Origin: Actinomycetes bacterium
Lineage (GTDB): Bacteria > Actinomycetota > Acidimicrobiia > Acidimicrobiales > Palsa-688
Assembly (NCBI GenBank): GCA_021827225.1
Contig: JAKAXG010000181.1
Coordinates: 1-7,910 of the forward strand
Reading direction: 5' to 3'
DNA length: 7,910 nt
This document shows positions 1 to 6,227 of the stretch, one piece after another. Both the position numbers and the translations under genes were made by a program. How positions within the stretch are numbered: the first letter of the stretch is position 1; each line of letters begins with the position of its first letter. The notes under the pieces are model-generated. The model was not told where the DNA came from and made no database searches. It worked only from the letters and a program-made list of their open reading frames with translations.

Positions 1-568
1 GAGTGACCACGTCGGTCAGGTAGTCCACCTCCCCGCTGGCATCGTGGATACCTGCGATGGCCCCGGCGAGCGCCAGCCCGGCCACCACCTCGACGGGTAC
101 TCTGATGCCGGTCCGACCGGGGGAGTGGTAGAGCACCAGCGGCACGGGAGCGTCCTCGGCCAGCCGATGGTAGAAGTCATAGATGCTCGACGCCGTCTCG
201 GGGTAGAACGACAGCGGCGAGGTGAGTATCGCCGTCGCACCGGCCGCAGCCAGCCGCCCCACCTCGAATGTCACCGCACTCACAGAGGTCCCTACTGCCA
301 GGGGCATTACCTGGACCGACGAACCGACGTGGCCAGCGACCGCCCTGGTGGCCTCCTCACGCAACTCCAGCGGCAGCAGGGGCCCTTCCCCGACGGTGGC
401 CACCGGACAGATGCCCGTCACTGGCGCGGCCATGATGTGCAGCAAGAGGCCCTCCAAGGCGTAGAGGTCAAGCGATCGGTCCGGGCGGAGCGGGGTGACC
501 ATGTCGACCATCAGGCCGGTCAGGCTGGCCGTTCGTCTTTCCGATACGCGGGGTTCCGGCTGTTCCAT
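1..568 (-). CDS. DapA/NAL-family aldolase paralogue lacking the catalytic lysine (C-terminus beyond window)
   Basis: The reading frame is open from ATG at 568 to the left edge, giving 189 visible residues; the in-frame stop at 583-581 excludes a longer start. It aligns without gaps to the plus-strand neighbour at 795-1682 with a constant offset of 12 residues. Shared family features are the GEGPLLP segment, AAGATAIL, the YP pair, and LY147HSPGRTG, where Tyr147 is the family catalytic tyrosine and Arg152 sits at the DapA carboxylate-binding arginine. Two key positions are changed: the Schiff-base lysine is His175 (GIHDAS against GIKDSS), and the STGE threonine is Val59 (ATVGE). Family knowledge says aldol chemistry needs that lysine, so I infer altered or lost catalysis, perhaps a regulatory or structural partner. 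Codon use looks somewhat less GC-biased than in its neighbours. The product lacks about 100 C-terminal residues here. The start has only a weak ribosome site (GACGAG); Met20 is a less likely alternative. Confidence 0.85.
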   Translation of the reverse strand, partial: MEQPEPRVSERRTASLTGLMVDMVTPLRPDRSLDLYALEGLLLHIMAAPVTGICPVATVGEGPLLPLELREEATRAVAGHVGSSVQVMPLAVGTSVSAVTFEVGRLAAAGATAILTSPLSFYPETASSIYDFYHRLAEDAPVPLVLYHSPGRTGIRVPVEVVAGLALAGAIAGIHDASGEVDYLTDVVT

Positions 569-794
569 CGGCGCTCGTCGTCAACCATAGACCCGACGTC
601 AGGGGCTCCCGGTTGCGGAGCAAGCTTGGGGCGACGGAGGCTAAATCTTCCGCCAGCTGCCTGGATAACGTCGAGCCTTGCGCCGGCGACGAACGGACGA
701 GTAGCGTCCGGCCGCGGGACACCAACGCCCGCAGCGGATCCGGCGTCATTCTCACCTGGCCGGTCCCGGCCCCACGGTGAAAGGCTGCGAGACC
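569..794. other. Divergent intergenic region between the two DapA-family genes
   Basis: This 226-bp gap separates two head-to-head genes and must hold both promoters. I see no strong -35/-10 pair on either strand. Two overlapping short palindromes lie at 613-628: TTGCggaGCAA (613-623) and CAAGCTTG (621-628). They could be an operator, but palindromes this short arise easily by chance. Confidence 0.4.
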
Positions 795-1682
795 ATGCCC
801 TCCCTCAACGGTGTGCTCCCCGCCCTGCTGACCCCCCTCGCCGACACCGGTGAGCTGGACCACGCCGGCATGGACCGGCTGCTCGACCACGTGCTGGCCG
901 CCCCGCTGGCCGGGATATCCCCCTGCGGGTCGACCGGCGAGGGCCCCCTGCTGCCCCGCCAGGTGCGGGTGGACGCGGTGCGGGCGGTGGCCGCCCGGCT
1001 GGCCCCCGGGCAGTGGCTGGTGCCGGGAGCGTCGGGCGTCAACGCCGAGGCGGCCCTCCAGGAGATCGAGGCCTACGCGGCGGCCGGCGCCACCGCCGTG
1101 CTGGTCCCGCCGCCGTGGTACTACCCCATCGGCGCCGGAGAGGTGCTCGACTTCTTCACCGGGGTGGCCGACCGGTCCGCCGTGCCGGTCGTCCTGTACA
1201 ACATCCCGGCCATGACCAAGGTGGTCATCCCCGTCCCCACCGTCGCCCAGCTGGCCGCCCACCCCAAGGTGCTGGGCATCAAGGACTCGAGCCGGGACTT
1301 CGAGTACTTCCAGGGCCTGATCTCGCACACCGCGACAGCCGAGGACTTCGCCGTGCTCACCGGCACCGACACCATGCTGGTGGCCTCCATGCTGGTGGGC
1401 GGGGCCGGCACCATCGCCGCGTCGGTCAACATCGTCCCGTCCCTGGTGCAGGACCTCTACGACGCCTGCCTGGCCGGAAAGCTCGACGACGCCCGGGCCC
1501 TGCAGGAACGGGTGGTGGGGGTGGTGGCGGCGGCCCGGCGGGCCGGCTTCCCGCGAGGCTGGAAGGCGGCCGCCGAAGCCCTGGGCCTGTGCTCGGCCCG
1601 TACCGCCCATCCCCTGCGACCCGCCAGCCCCGACGAGGCCGCCGCCCTGACCGGAGAGCTCAAGGCTCTCGGCGTCTGCTGA
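795..1682 (+). CDS. Dihydrodipicolinate synthase (DapA)/NAL-family class I aldolase
   Basis: The 295-residue product is the usual length for this TIM-barrel family, whose members condense or cleave pyruvate-type 2-keto acids through a lysine Schiff base. Visible motifs are the N-terminal GVLPALLTPL strand, GSTGE (Ser46, Thr47), PPPWYYP, the catalytic tyrosine in LY135NIPAMT and the Schiff-base lysine in GIK163DSS. The Tyr-to-Lys spacing of 28 residues matches E. coli DapA (Tyr133, Lys161). The arginine that follows the tyrosine motif in true DapA (YNVPSRTG) is missing (YNIPAMTK), so lysine biosynthesis is doubtful; a 2-keto-3-deoxy sugar acid, N-acetylneuraminate or hydroxy-oxoglutarate type substrate is possible. 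I chose ATG 795 because AAAGG (780-784) lies 10 nt upstream and family N-termini begin this way; an in-frame GTG at 777 would add six residues. The gene converges on sqr with only 7 bp between the stops. Confidence 0.9.
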   Translation: MPSLNGVLPALLTPLADTGELDHAGMDRLLDHVLAAPLAGISPCGSTGEGPLLPRQVRVDAVRAVAARLAPGQWLVPGASGVNAEAALQEIEAYAAAGATAVLVPPPWYYPIGAGEVLDFFTGVADRSAVPVVLYNIPAMTKVVIPVPTVAQLAAHPKVLGIKDSSRDFEYFQGLISHTATAEDFAVLTGTDTMLVASMLVGGAGTIAASVNIVPSLVQDLYDACLAGKLDDARALQERVVGVVAAARRAGFPRGWKAAAEALGLCSARTAHPLRPASPDEAAALTGELKALGVC

Positions 1683-1689
1683 CCCCCGG

Positions 1690-2898
1690 CTACGCCCGGC
1701 CTTTCAGCATGCCGTGCCAGTACAGGGCGGGCAGCCCGTAGCGCTTGAGCACCCACATGTCGCGCCGCTCCTTGGTCGTGTCGATCAGCGGAAGCGTCGG
1801 CGCCGGCTGCAGGTCGTAGTCGAACTCGGCGAGCAGCATCTTGTCCCGGGCCGTCACCAGCGGGCAGGAGGTGTAGCCGTCGTAGCGGGCCTCGGCCGGC
1901 CGGCCGGCCATGGCCGACACCAGGTTGGCGGCGACCACGGCCGCCTCCTTGCGCACCGCCGCCCCCGTCTTCGAGGTGGGCAGGTTGGCGGCGTCGCCCA
2001 CCGAGTACACGTTCGGGTAGCGGGGGTGGACGAGGGTGTGCTTGTCGGCCTCCACGTAGCCGAAGGGGCTGGCCGGGTCGGCCAGCGGGCTGTCGCGCAC
2101 CACGTCGGGGGCAGCCTGGGGCGGCACGGCGTGGAGCAGATCGAAGTGCAGCGTCTCCTTGGTGCCGGCGGCCTTGTCGGCGATCACCAGTTCACGGGAG
2201 TCGGCGTCCACCGAGACCATCTCCGAGGACAGACGGACCTCGATGCCGTAACGGGCCGCCACTTTTTCCAGAACCGACGACCACACCGGGACCTTGAACA
2301 TGGCCGGGTCGGGGATCACCAGGACTATCCGGATCTGGCCGAGCAGCCCCTGACGGCGCCAGTAATCGGCGGCCAGGTAGGCGATCTTCTGGGGGGCGCC
2401 GGCGCACTTGATGGGACCGGCCGGCTGGGTGAACACCGCCGTCCCCGACCGGAAGTTCCTGATCAGCTCCCACGTGCGGGGGGCCAGGTCGGCCCGGTAG
2501 TTGCTCGACACCGGGGCGGTGGCCAGCGCCGGCTGCAGGCCGGGGACGTCCTCGAAGCGCAGTTGCAGCCCCGGTGCCACCACCAGTTGCTCGTAGTGGT
2601 GCACATCGCCGCCGGCGCCCAGCACCGTGCCGGCGTCCGGATCGAACCCGGCGGCCGCGTCGCGCAGCCAGGTGACGCCCTCGGGAAGCACCGACTCCTG
2701 GGCCCGGCCGGTGGAGCGGATGTCCGCCTGACCGCCTCCCACCAGCGTCCACAGCGGCTGGTAGTAGTGGATCGGCGACGGGTCGAGGACGGCGATGTCC
2801 GATACCCCGGCCCGGCGGAGACGGGCGGCCACGGTGAGGCCGGCGGTGCCGGCGCCCACGATCAGGACACGGTGCTGGGTGGCGGAGGTGGATGTCAT
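1690..2898 (-). CDS. sqr: Type II sulfide:quinone oxidoreductase (SQR)
   Basis: This 402-residue flavoprotein oxidises H2S to sulfane sulfur (persulfide) at the membrane and passes electrons to quinone. It has an N-terminal FAD dinucleotide-binding motif (VLIVGAGTAG, 11-20), the HYYQPLWTLVGGG segment (44-56), and the second FAD motif with YPNVYSVGDAANLPTSKT (294-311). The two redox cysteines are Cys165 in IKCAGAPQKIAY and Cys345 in YTSCPLVT. Both segments closely match my memory of human SQOR (Cys201, Cys379), as do the AEFDYDLQP and ALYWHGMLKG stretches near the C-terminus, which places it in the type II rather than the classical bacterial type I group. Start ATG 2898 has AAGGGG 10 nt upstream (2909-2914). 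It is the last gene of the five-gene minus-strand operon, 39 bp after tauE. The stop is TAG. No key residue is missing. Confidence 0.95.
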   Translation of the reverse strand: MTSTSATQHRVLIVGAGTAGLTVAARLRRAGVSDIAVLDPSPIHYYQPLWTLVGGGQADIRSTGRAQESVLPEGVTWLRDAAAGFDPDAGTVLGAGGDVHHYEQLVVAPGLQLRFEDVPGLQPALATAPVSSNYRADLAPRTWELIRNFRSGTAVFTQPAGPIKCAGAPQKIAYLAADYWRRQGLLGQIRIVLVIPDPAMFKVPVWSSVLEKVAARYGIEVRLSSEMVSVDADSRELVIADKAAGTKETLHFDLLHAVPPQAAPDVVRDSPLADPASPFGYVEADKHTLVHPRYPNVYSVGDAANLPTSKTGAAVRKEAAVVAANLVSAMAGRPAEARYDGYTSCPLVTARDKMLLAEFDYDLQPAPTLPLIDTTKERRDMWVLKRYGLPALYWHGMLKGRA

Positions 2899-2937
2899 GG
2901 TTGGATTTCCCCTTGGTGTGAGTTCGATGTCCGGTTG

Positions 2938-3762
2938 TCAGAGGTGCGGGATGTTGCGGGCCGCGGTGTAGGCGGCGACCAGCAGCAGCAGCCACAGGAA
3001 GGCGGTGTTCAGCCGGGCCGGCCGGACCCGGGAGGCCAGCCGGTTGCCGACCAGGGTCCCGCCGACGGCGGCCAGCGCGAACACGAGGAGCAGCCCCCAG
3101 TCGAAGGTCAGGTGACCGCCGATGCGGGCCAGCAGAGCGGCGGCGCTGTTGATGGCGATGACCAGCAGCGAGGTTCCCACCGCCACGGGCATGGTGAAAC
3201 CGAGAGCCAGTACCAGGGCGGGGACGATCACGAAACCGCCCCCCACCCCGAAGAAGCCGGTGAGCAGACCGACCACCGTGGCCGCGGCCAGCAGCCGGAC
3301 GGCGTTGGCGGTCACGTGCCCCCGGGCCTGCAGGGCGACTACCGCCGTCCCGCCGCCGCCCATCGGGTAGACAGACTCTTCCGGCTGCTCGGCGGGGACG
3401 GCGGCGGCGCCGCTCCGGCGGCGGGCCATGGCCACGGCGGCCACCACCATCAGGCCGGCGAAAGCGGACAGCAGGACGTGGGAGTCCACGCCGGCCGACA
3501 GCCTGGTACCCACGTAGGACCCGACCACCCCCAGTAGGCCGAAGACCAGGCCGGCGACCGGGCGCACCCGGCCCTCCCGCCAGTGCAGCGCGGCGCCGGC
3601 GGCGGCCGTCACGCCGACCACGATCAGCGAGCCGGTGGTGGCGGCGTGGGGGGTCTGGCCCAGCAGGTACACCAGGACCGGAACGGTCAGGATGGACCCT
3701 CCCCCGCCGAGAGCGCCGAGGGTTATCCCTATCAGCGCTCCCAGCGGGATGGCGGCGATCAC
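2938..3762 (-). CDS. TauE/SafE-family sulfite/anion exporter
   Basis: This 274-residue hydrophobic membrane protein shows the internal duplication typical of TauE/SafE (former DUF81). The first copy has GALGGGGSILTVPVLVYLLG (16-35) followed by a TxGSL segment; the second has GFFGVGGGFVIVP (169-181) followed by GTSLLVIAINS. About seven or eight transmembrane segments are visible, split by a hydrophilic, Arg-rich central loop (about 112-145). Members export sulfite, sulfoacetate or related anions from the cytoplasm. Here, between a rhodanese and sqr, sulfite left over from persulfide oxidation is the natural cargo (inference from context). The start is GTG 3762; the only upstream in-frame candidates are non-start codons and the ribosome site is weak. 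It starts 17 bp after the rhodanese stop, so translation from the shared mRNA is likely. Confidence 0.9.
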   Translation of the reverse strand: MIAAIPLGALIGITLGALGGGGSILTVPVLVYLLGQTPHAATTGSLIVVGVTAAAGAALHWREGRVRPVAGLVFGLLGVVGSYVGTRLSAGVDSHVLLSAFAGLMVVAAVAMARRRSGAAAVPAEQPEESVYPMGGGGTAVVALQARGHVTANAVRLLAAATVVGLLTGFFGVGGGFVIVPALVLALGFTMPVAVGTSLLVIAINSAAALLARIGGHLTFDWGLLLVFALAAVGGTLVGNRLASRVRPARLNTAFLWLLLLVAAYTAARNIPHL

Positions 3763-3779
3763 GGCCGGCGATCCGCCGC

Positions 3780-4154
3780 TCAGGCGACGCGGCCCGGGCC
3801 GCCGCCGGTTCGCACCAGATCCAGCCCGGCCCCCGCCCAGGCGTTCATGCCCCCGGCGACGTTGACCACGTCGAAGCCCTGGCGGGCCAGCAGCCGGGCG
3901 GCCCGCCGGGAGCGGTTGCCCGACCGGCAGACCAGCACCAGGGTCCTGCCCTGGGGAACGGTGTTCCTCCGCTGGTCGAGCAGCCGGCTCAGCGGCAGGT
4001 GGCGGGCCTTGGGGGCGTGGCCGGCGGCGAACTCCGACCGCTCCCGCACGTCTATGAGAAGCGCCCCGTCATGGAGCAGGTCGGCAGCTTCGGCCGGTCC
4101 CACATTCCGGAAGCTGGGCCGCCGGGCGGTCCGGAAGCGGTCGAGGAGGGTCAC
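3780..4154 (-). CDS. Single-domain rhodanese (sulfurtransferase)
   Basis: This 124-residue protein is a single rhodanese domain that carries sulfane sulfur as a cysteine persulfide. It has the LLIDVRERSEFAAGHAPKARHLPL core (32-55) and the active-site loop CRSGNRS with Cys76, then VVNVAGGMNAWAGAG near the C-terminus. The start is GTG 4154, whose last two bases begin the TGA stop of the upstream CstB-like gene (GTGA, 4151-4154). AGGAG at 4163-4167, 8 nt upstream, supports it and implies translational coupling. A longer frame open to 4301 lies over the end of the upstream gene and its extra residues are low-complexity Arg/Gly sequence, so I rejected that start. Persulfide transfer between SQR and the CstB-like dioxygenase is a likely role, inferred from the operon. 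Confidence 0.92.
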   Translation of the reverse strand: MTLLDRFRTARRPSFRNVGPAEAADLLHDGALLIDVRERSEFAAGHAPKARHLPLSRLLDQRRNTVPQGRTLVLVCRSGNRSRRAARLLARQGFDVVNVAGGMNAWAGAGLDLVRTGGGPGRVA

Positions 4155-5524
4155 GCCGCCAGCTCCTCTCCGCTCGTCACCGCCAGACCGGCGGCGGTGG
4201 CGTTGGTGTACTCGTCGTCGACGGCCACCACCCGCCGCCCGGCCCGGGCCAGGATCGACGCGGCCAGCGACGCCCGGTACCCGGAGCGGCAGTGGATCCA
4301 CACCTCACCGTCGGGGATGTCGTCCACCCTGGACAGCAGATCCTGCAGCGGTACGTGGAGCGCACCCTCGAGGTGCTCCTCGTCCCACTCCAGGCGCCGG
4401 CGCACGTCCAGCACCACCATGTCCGCCCGGTCCCCGGCGGCGGCCAGGTCGGCGAAGGTGACCCGGCGGTAGGAGGCCAGCTCGGTCCCGCCGCTCCAGT
4501 CGGAGGGGCCGCCCACGGCGGCGGCCGCCGGCCGGTCGATACCTATGCGCACCAGCTCCCGCTGGGCCTCGGCGACCTGCTCGGGTGACTCCCCGAGCAG
4601 GGTCATCGGGGTGCCCCACGGGATGAGCCAGCCCAGGTAGGTGGCGAAGCTGCCGTCCAGGCCGAAGTTGAGCGTCCCGGCCACGTAGCCGGCGGCGAAC
4701 GCGGTGCGGGACCGCAGGTCGACGACCCACTCGCCGGCGGCAATCCGCCGGGCCAGCTCCTCCGGGTCGGCCACCGACGGTGGAGTCAGATCCGGCTGCT
4801 CCGGGCCGGCCAGGTTGGCCGGTCCCATGTGGGCGTAGTAGGCGGGGTAGGCGTCCAGGCCGGCCAGCAGGTCGGCCACGTACTCGTCCTCGCCCAGGCG
4901 CAGCACCGGGTTGGAGCGCTTCTCCTGGCCGATCGTCGAGGAGTCGCCCTCGGACTGGGTCGCCGAGCAGAAGCTGCCGAAGCCGTGGGTGGGGAGCACC
5001 GCCACCGAGTCGGGCAGCTCGGCGGCCAGGCGGTGCGCCGACGCGTACTGGTGGCGGGCGAGGGTGTCGGCGTGGTCGACCCCCAGCAGATCCGGCCGCC
5101 CGGTCGAGCCGAACAGCAGGGATCCCCCGGTGAACACCGCCACCGGTGCCGCGCCGGAGCGCAGCACGTAGGACAGGTGGGTGAAGGTGTGTCCCGGCGT
5201 GGCCACGGCCTGCACCTCGAGCGTGGGCGACACCTCGACGACGTCGCCGTCGGACAGGCCGGTCTGTTCGAAGTGGGTGGGGTCCGACCCGTTGAGGTGG
5301 TAGGCGGCGCCGGTCACCTGGGACAGGGCCAGCCCGCCGGTGACGTAGTCGTTGTGCACGTGGGTGTCGAAGATGTGGGTGATGCGCACCCGCTTCTCCT
5401 CGGCCAGGTCGAGGACCCGGTCGATGTCGCGCTGGGGGTCCACCACCAGGGCGACCCGGCCGTCGTGGACCAGGTAGCTGCGGTCTCCCAGGGACGGGGT
5501 GTCGATGGTGACGATCTCGAACAT
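4151..5524 (-). CDS. CstB-like MBL-fold persulfide dioxygenase fused to two rhodanese domains
   Basis: The 457-residue product has the three-part layout of Staphylococcus CstB: an N-terminal metallo-beta-lactamase/persulfide dioxygenase domain (about 1-240), a non-catalytic rhodanese-like domain (about 250-340) and an active C-terminal rhodanese (about 353-455). CstB-type enzymes oxidise persulfide to thiosulfate or sulfite. Metal-site segments are THVHNDY (His55, His57, Asp59), PGHTFTH (His112) and PTHGFG (His180). Two positions differ from ETHE1: Tyr60 replaces the last His of THxHxDH, and Gly134 (FTGGSLL) stands where ETHE1 has its iron-binding Asp (FTGDALL). The middle domain has VVDLRSRTAFAAG but no active cysteine (MTLLGESPEQ). 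The C-terminal domain has HCRSGYRAS with Cys412. ATG 5524 is preceded by GAGGAGG overlapping the stop of the upstream rhodanese gene. Catalysis by the first domain is likely but not proven, given Gly134. Confidence 0.9.
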   Translation of the reverse strand: MFEIVTIDTPSLGDRSYLVHDGRVALVVDPQRDIDRVLDLAEEKRVRITHIFDTHVHNDYVTGGLALSQVTGAAYHLNGSDPTHFEQTGLSDGDVVEVSPTLEVQAVATPGHTFTHLSYVLRSGAAPVAVFTGGSLLFGSTGRPDLLGVDHADTLARHQYASAHRLAAELPDSVAVLPTHGFGSFCSATQSEGDSSTIGQEKRSNPVLRLGEDEYVADLLAGLDAYPAYYAHMGPANLAGPEQPDLTPPSVADPEELARRIAAGEWVVDLRSRTAFAAGYVAGTLNFGLDGSFATYLGWLIPWGTPMTLLGESPEQVAEAQRELVRIGIDRPAAAAVGGPSDWSGGTELASYRRVTFADLAAAGDRADMVVLDVRRRLEWDEEHLEGALHVPLQDLLSRVDDIPDGEVWIHCRSGYRASLAASILARAGRRVVAVDDEYTNATAAGLAVTSGEELAA

Positions 5525-5533
5525 CGGTCCTCC

Positions 5534-5860
5534 TCAGGCCACGTTCTGGGCGGTGCCGACGACGACCGGATGGCCGCCGTTGACCCACGCTGTCGTTCCG
5601 CCGCCCACCGAGCGGGCGTCCACCCCCAGCTGGGCCAGCCAGCTGGCCGCCGTCAGGCTGCGGTTCCCGCTGGCGCAGATGACGTACACCGGCCGATCGG
5701 TGGGCAATGTGGAGGCCCACTGGGGCAACGCCCCCAGGGGAATCAACCGGGCATTCGGTACATGACCCGACATGTACTCGAACGGCTCACGTACATCGAT
5801 GACGTACGCCCCGTCGGCGTACGCCGCAGCGAAGGTGGGAACGTCGACTTCCAGCACCAC
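5534..5860 (-). CDS. Single-domain rhodanese, first gene of the sulfide operon
   Basis: This 108-residue protein is a minimal GlpE-sized rhodanese with YVIDVREPFEYMSGHVPNARLIPL (19-42) and the active loop CASGNRS carrying Cys62, followed by SVGGGTTAWVNGGHPV. It would accept and pass on sulfane sulfur in the cytoplasm. The start is GTG 5860, fixed by a near-perfect ribosome site AAGGAGG (5866-5872) six bases upstream. Its TGA stop overlaps the ribosome site of the CstB-like gene, so the two are tightly linked. It differs from the downstream rhodanese (3780-4154) in its active loop (CASG against CRSG) and in lacking the N-terminal extension, so the two are not recent duplicates. Being promoter-proximal, it sits directly behind the CsoR/CstR-type sites. 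Confidence 0.92.
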   Translation of the reverse strand: MVLEVDVPTFAAAYADGAYVIDVREPFEYMSGHVPNARLIPLGALPQWASTLPTDRPVYVICASGNRSLTAASWLAQLGVDARSVGGGTTAWVNGGHPVVVGTAQNVA

Positions 5861-5887
5861 GTAAATCCTCCTTGTGGCTTCTACCGG

Positions 5888-5903
5888 GTACCCCCCGGGG
5901 TAT
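5888..5903. promoter_or_regulatory. CsoR/CstR-type operator, promoter-proximal site
   Basis: The sequence TACCCCCCGGGGTA (5889-5902) is a G/C tract of six C and four G flanked by TA steps, with near two-fold symmetry. CsoR/RcnR/CstR-family tetramers bind this kind of site (TACCCC...GGGGTA), and CstR represses persulfide-handling cst operons. The site begins 28 bp upstream of the GTG of the first rhodanese gene, where a repressor would block transcription. The functional link is inference. Confidence 0.6.
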
Positions 5904-5913
5904 CCAGACTAAC
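5888..5913 (-). promoter_or_regulatory. Candidate promoter of the sulfide operon (weak SigB/SigF-like match)
   Basis: On the minus strand GTTA (5913-5910) is followed after 16 bases by GGGTAC (5893-5888). This resembles the GTTT-N-GGGTAT pattern of SigB/SigF-type promoters with one mismatch in each box. It would start transcription near 5880, about 20 bases before the GTG, and its -10 box lies inside the proximal operator. G-rich operators can imitate GGGTA boxes, so this is tentative. Confidence 0.3.
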
Positions 5914-5936
5914 AGGACCTTCGGCCCTAGTATTCC

Positions 5937-5950
5937 TACCCCCGGGGGTA
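5937..5950. promoter_or_regulatory. CsoR/CstR-type operator, distal site
   Basis: TACCCCCGGGGGTA is a perfect 14-bp palindrome (five C, five G, TA-flanked). Its centre lies 48 bp from the centre of the proximal site. Two such sites upstream of one operon match the two-operator arrangement known for CstR-controlled genes. Confidence 0.6.
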
Positions 5951-6159
5951 TGGCGGGCGGTCTCTGAGGCCCCCAGAGGACTTTGGGCTCTTGCCCGCTC
6001 CGGGGCCGGCAGCGGAGTCTGGTGCTGTATCCCGGCTACAACGCCTATCTGATCGGGGGGACACGCCTGGTAGTCGACCTGGCGCCCTCCTGATCCACGC
6101 ACTGGTCCCCACGGGGGCGTGCCACCCTCTTCGCAACGCTGGCCGGTGGCTGGCGGCCG

Positions 6160-6186
6160 GTTTGGCAACTAGGGTTGCCGGGGTAT
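6160..6186 (+). promoter_or_regulatory. SigB/SigF-type promoter for the HTH/anti-sigma/sigma cassette
   Basis: GTTT (6160-6163, preceded by G) and GGGTAT (6181-6186) are separated by 17 bases, matching the SigB/SigF-class consensus as known from mycobacterial SigF (GTTT, about 15-17 bases, GGGTA). Transcription would begin near 6193, leaving a leader of about 35 bases before ATG 6228. A sigma factor of this class seems to be the third gene downstream, so the promoter suggests positive autoregulation (inference). Confidence 0.6.
6164..6179. repeat. Inverted repeat filling the promoter spacer (possible operator)
   Basis: GGCAAC-tagg-GTTGCC is a perfect 6-bp inverted repeat with a 4-bp centre. 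It occupies all but one base of the 17-bp spacer between the GTTT and GGGTAT boxes. A dimeric repressor bound here would block the promoter; the HTH protein at 6228-6557 is a natural candidate, but nothing in the sequence proves it. Confidence 0.5.
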
Positions 6187-6227
6187 CAACCCACGACGAC
6201 GAGGATGCTGTGGGCTTGGAAGGAGAG

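Larger units (their letters stand above)
5861..6227. other. Divergent regulatory region between the sulfide operon and the sigma cassette
   Basis: This 367-bp stretch has no convincing gene. From left to right it holds the ribosome site of the first rhodanese (5866-5872), two CsoR/CstR-type palindromes (5889-5902 and 5937-5950), a stretch without recognisable signals (about 5955-6155), and a SigB/SigF-type promoter with an inverted repeat in its spacer (6160-6186). Open frames crossing it have no good start or family match. Confidence 0.7.

Noticed and set aside
468..1610. Long minus-strand open frame across both DapA-family genes
   Set aside because: It runs over two well-recognised genes in another frame, is Gly/Arg/His-rich low-complexity sequence and matches no family; it is a GC-rich shadow.
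1654..1670. Hairpin GAGAGC-tcaag-GCTCTC near the convergent gene ends
   Set aside because: The stem has only 6 bp, lies inside the aldolase coding region and has no T-run on either strand; not enough to call a terminator.
1714..3537. 607-codon plus-strand open frame opposite sqr and tauE
   Set aside because: It is antisense to two clear genes and its translation is Gly/Gln/His/Arg-rich without domains; a codon-bias artefact.
4155..4301. N-terminal extension of the second rhodanese to an ATG at 4301
   Set aside because: It overlaps the conserved end of the CstB-like gene and its residues are Arg/Gly low complexity; GTG 4154 has a good ribosome site and the coupled GTGA overlap.
6022..6093. 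Short plus-strand frame reading YPGYNAYLIGGTRLVVDLAPS, similar to the first strands of MBL-fold proteins
   Set aside because: Only about 24 codons with no further MBL motifs around it; it could be a gene remnant but is too short to support.
5991..6227. Upstream extension of the HTH gene to 5991
   Set aside because: It runs through the SigF-type promoter and has no ribosome site; ATG 6228 with AAGGAG is better.
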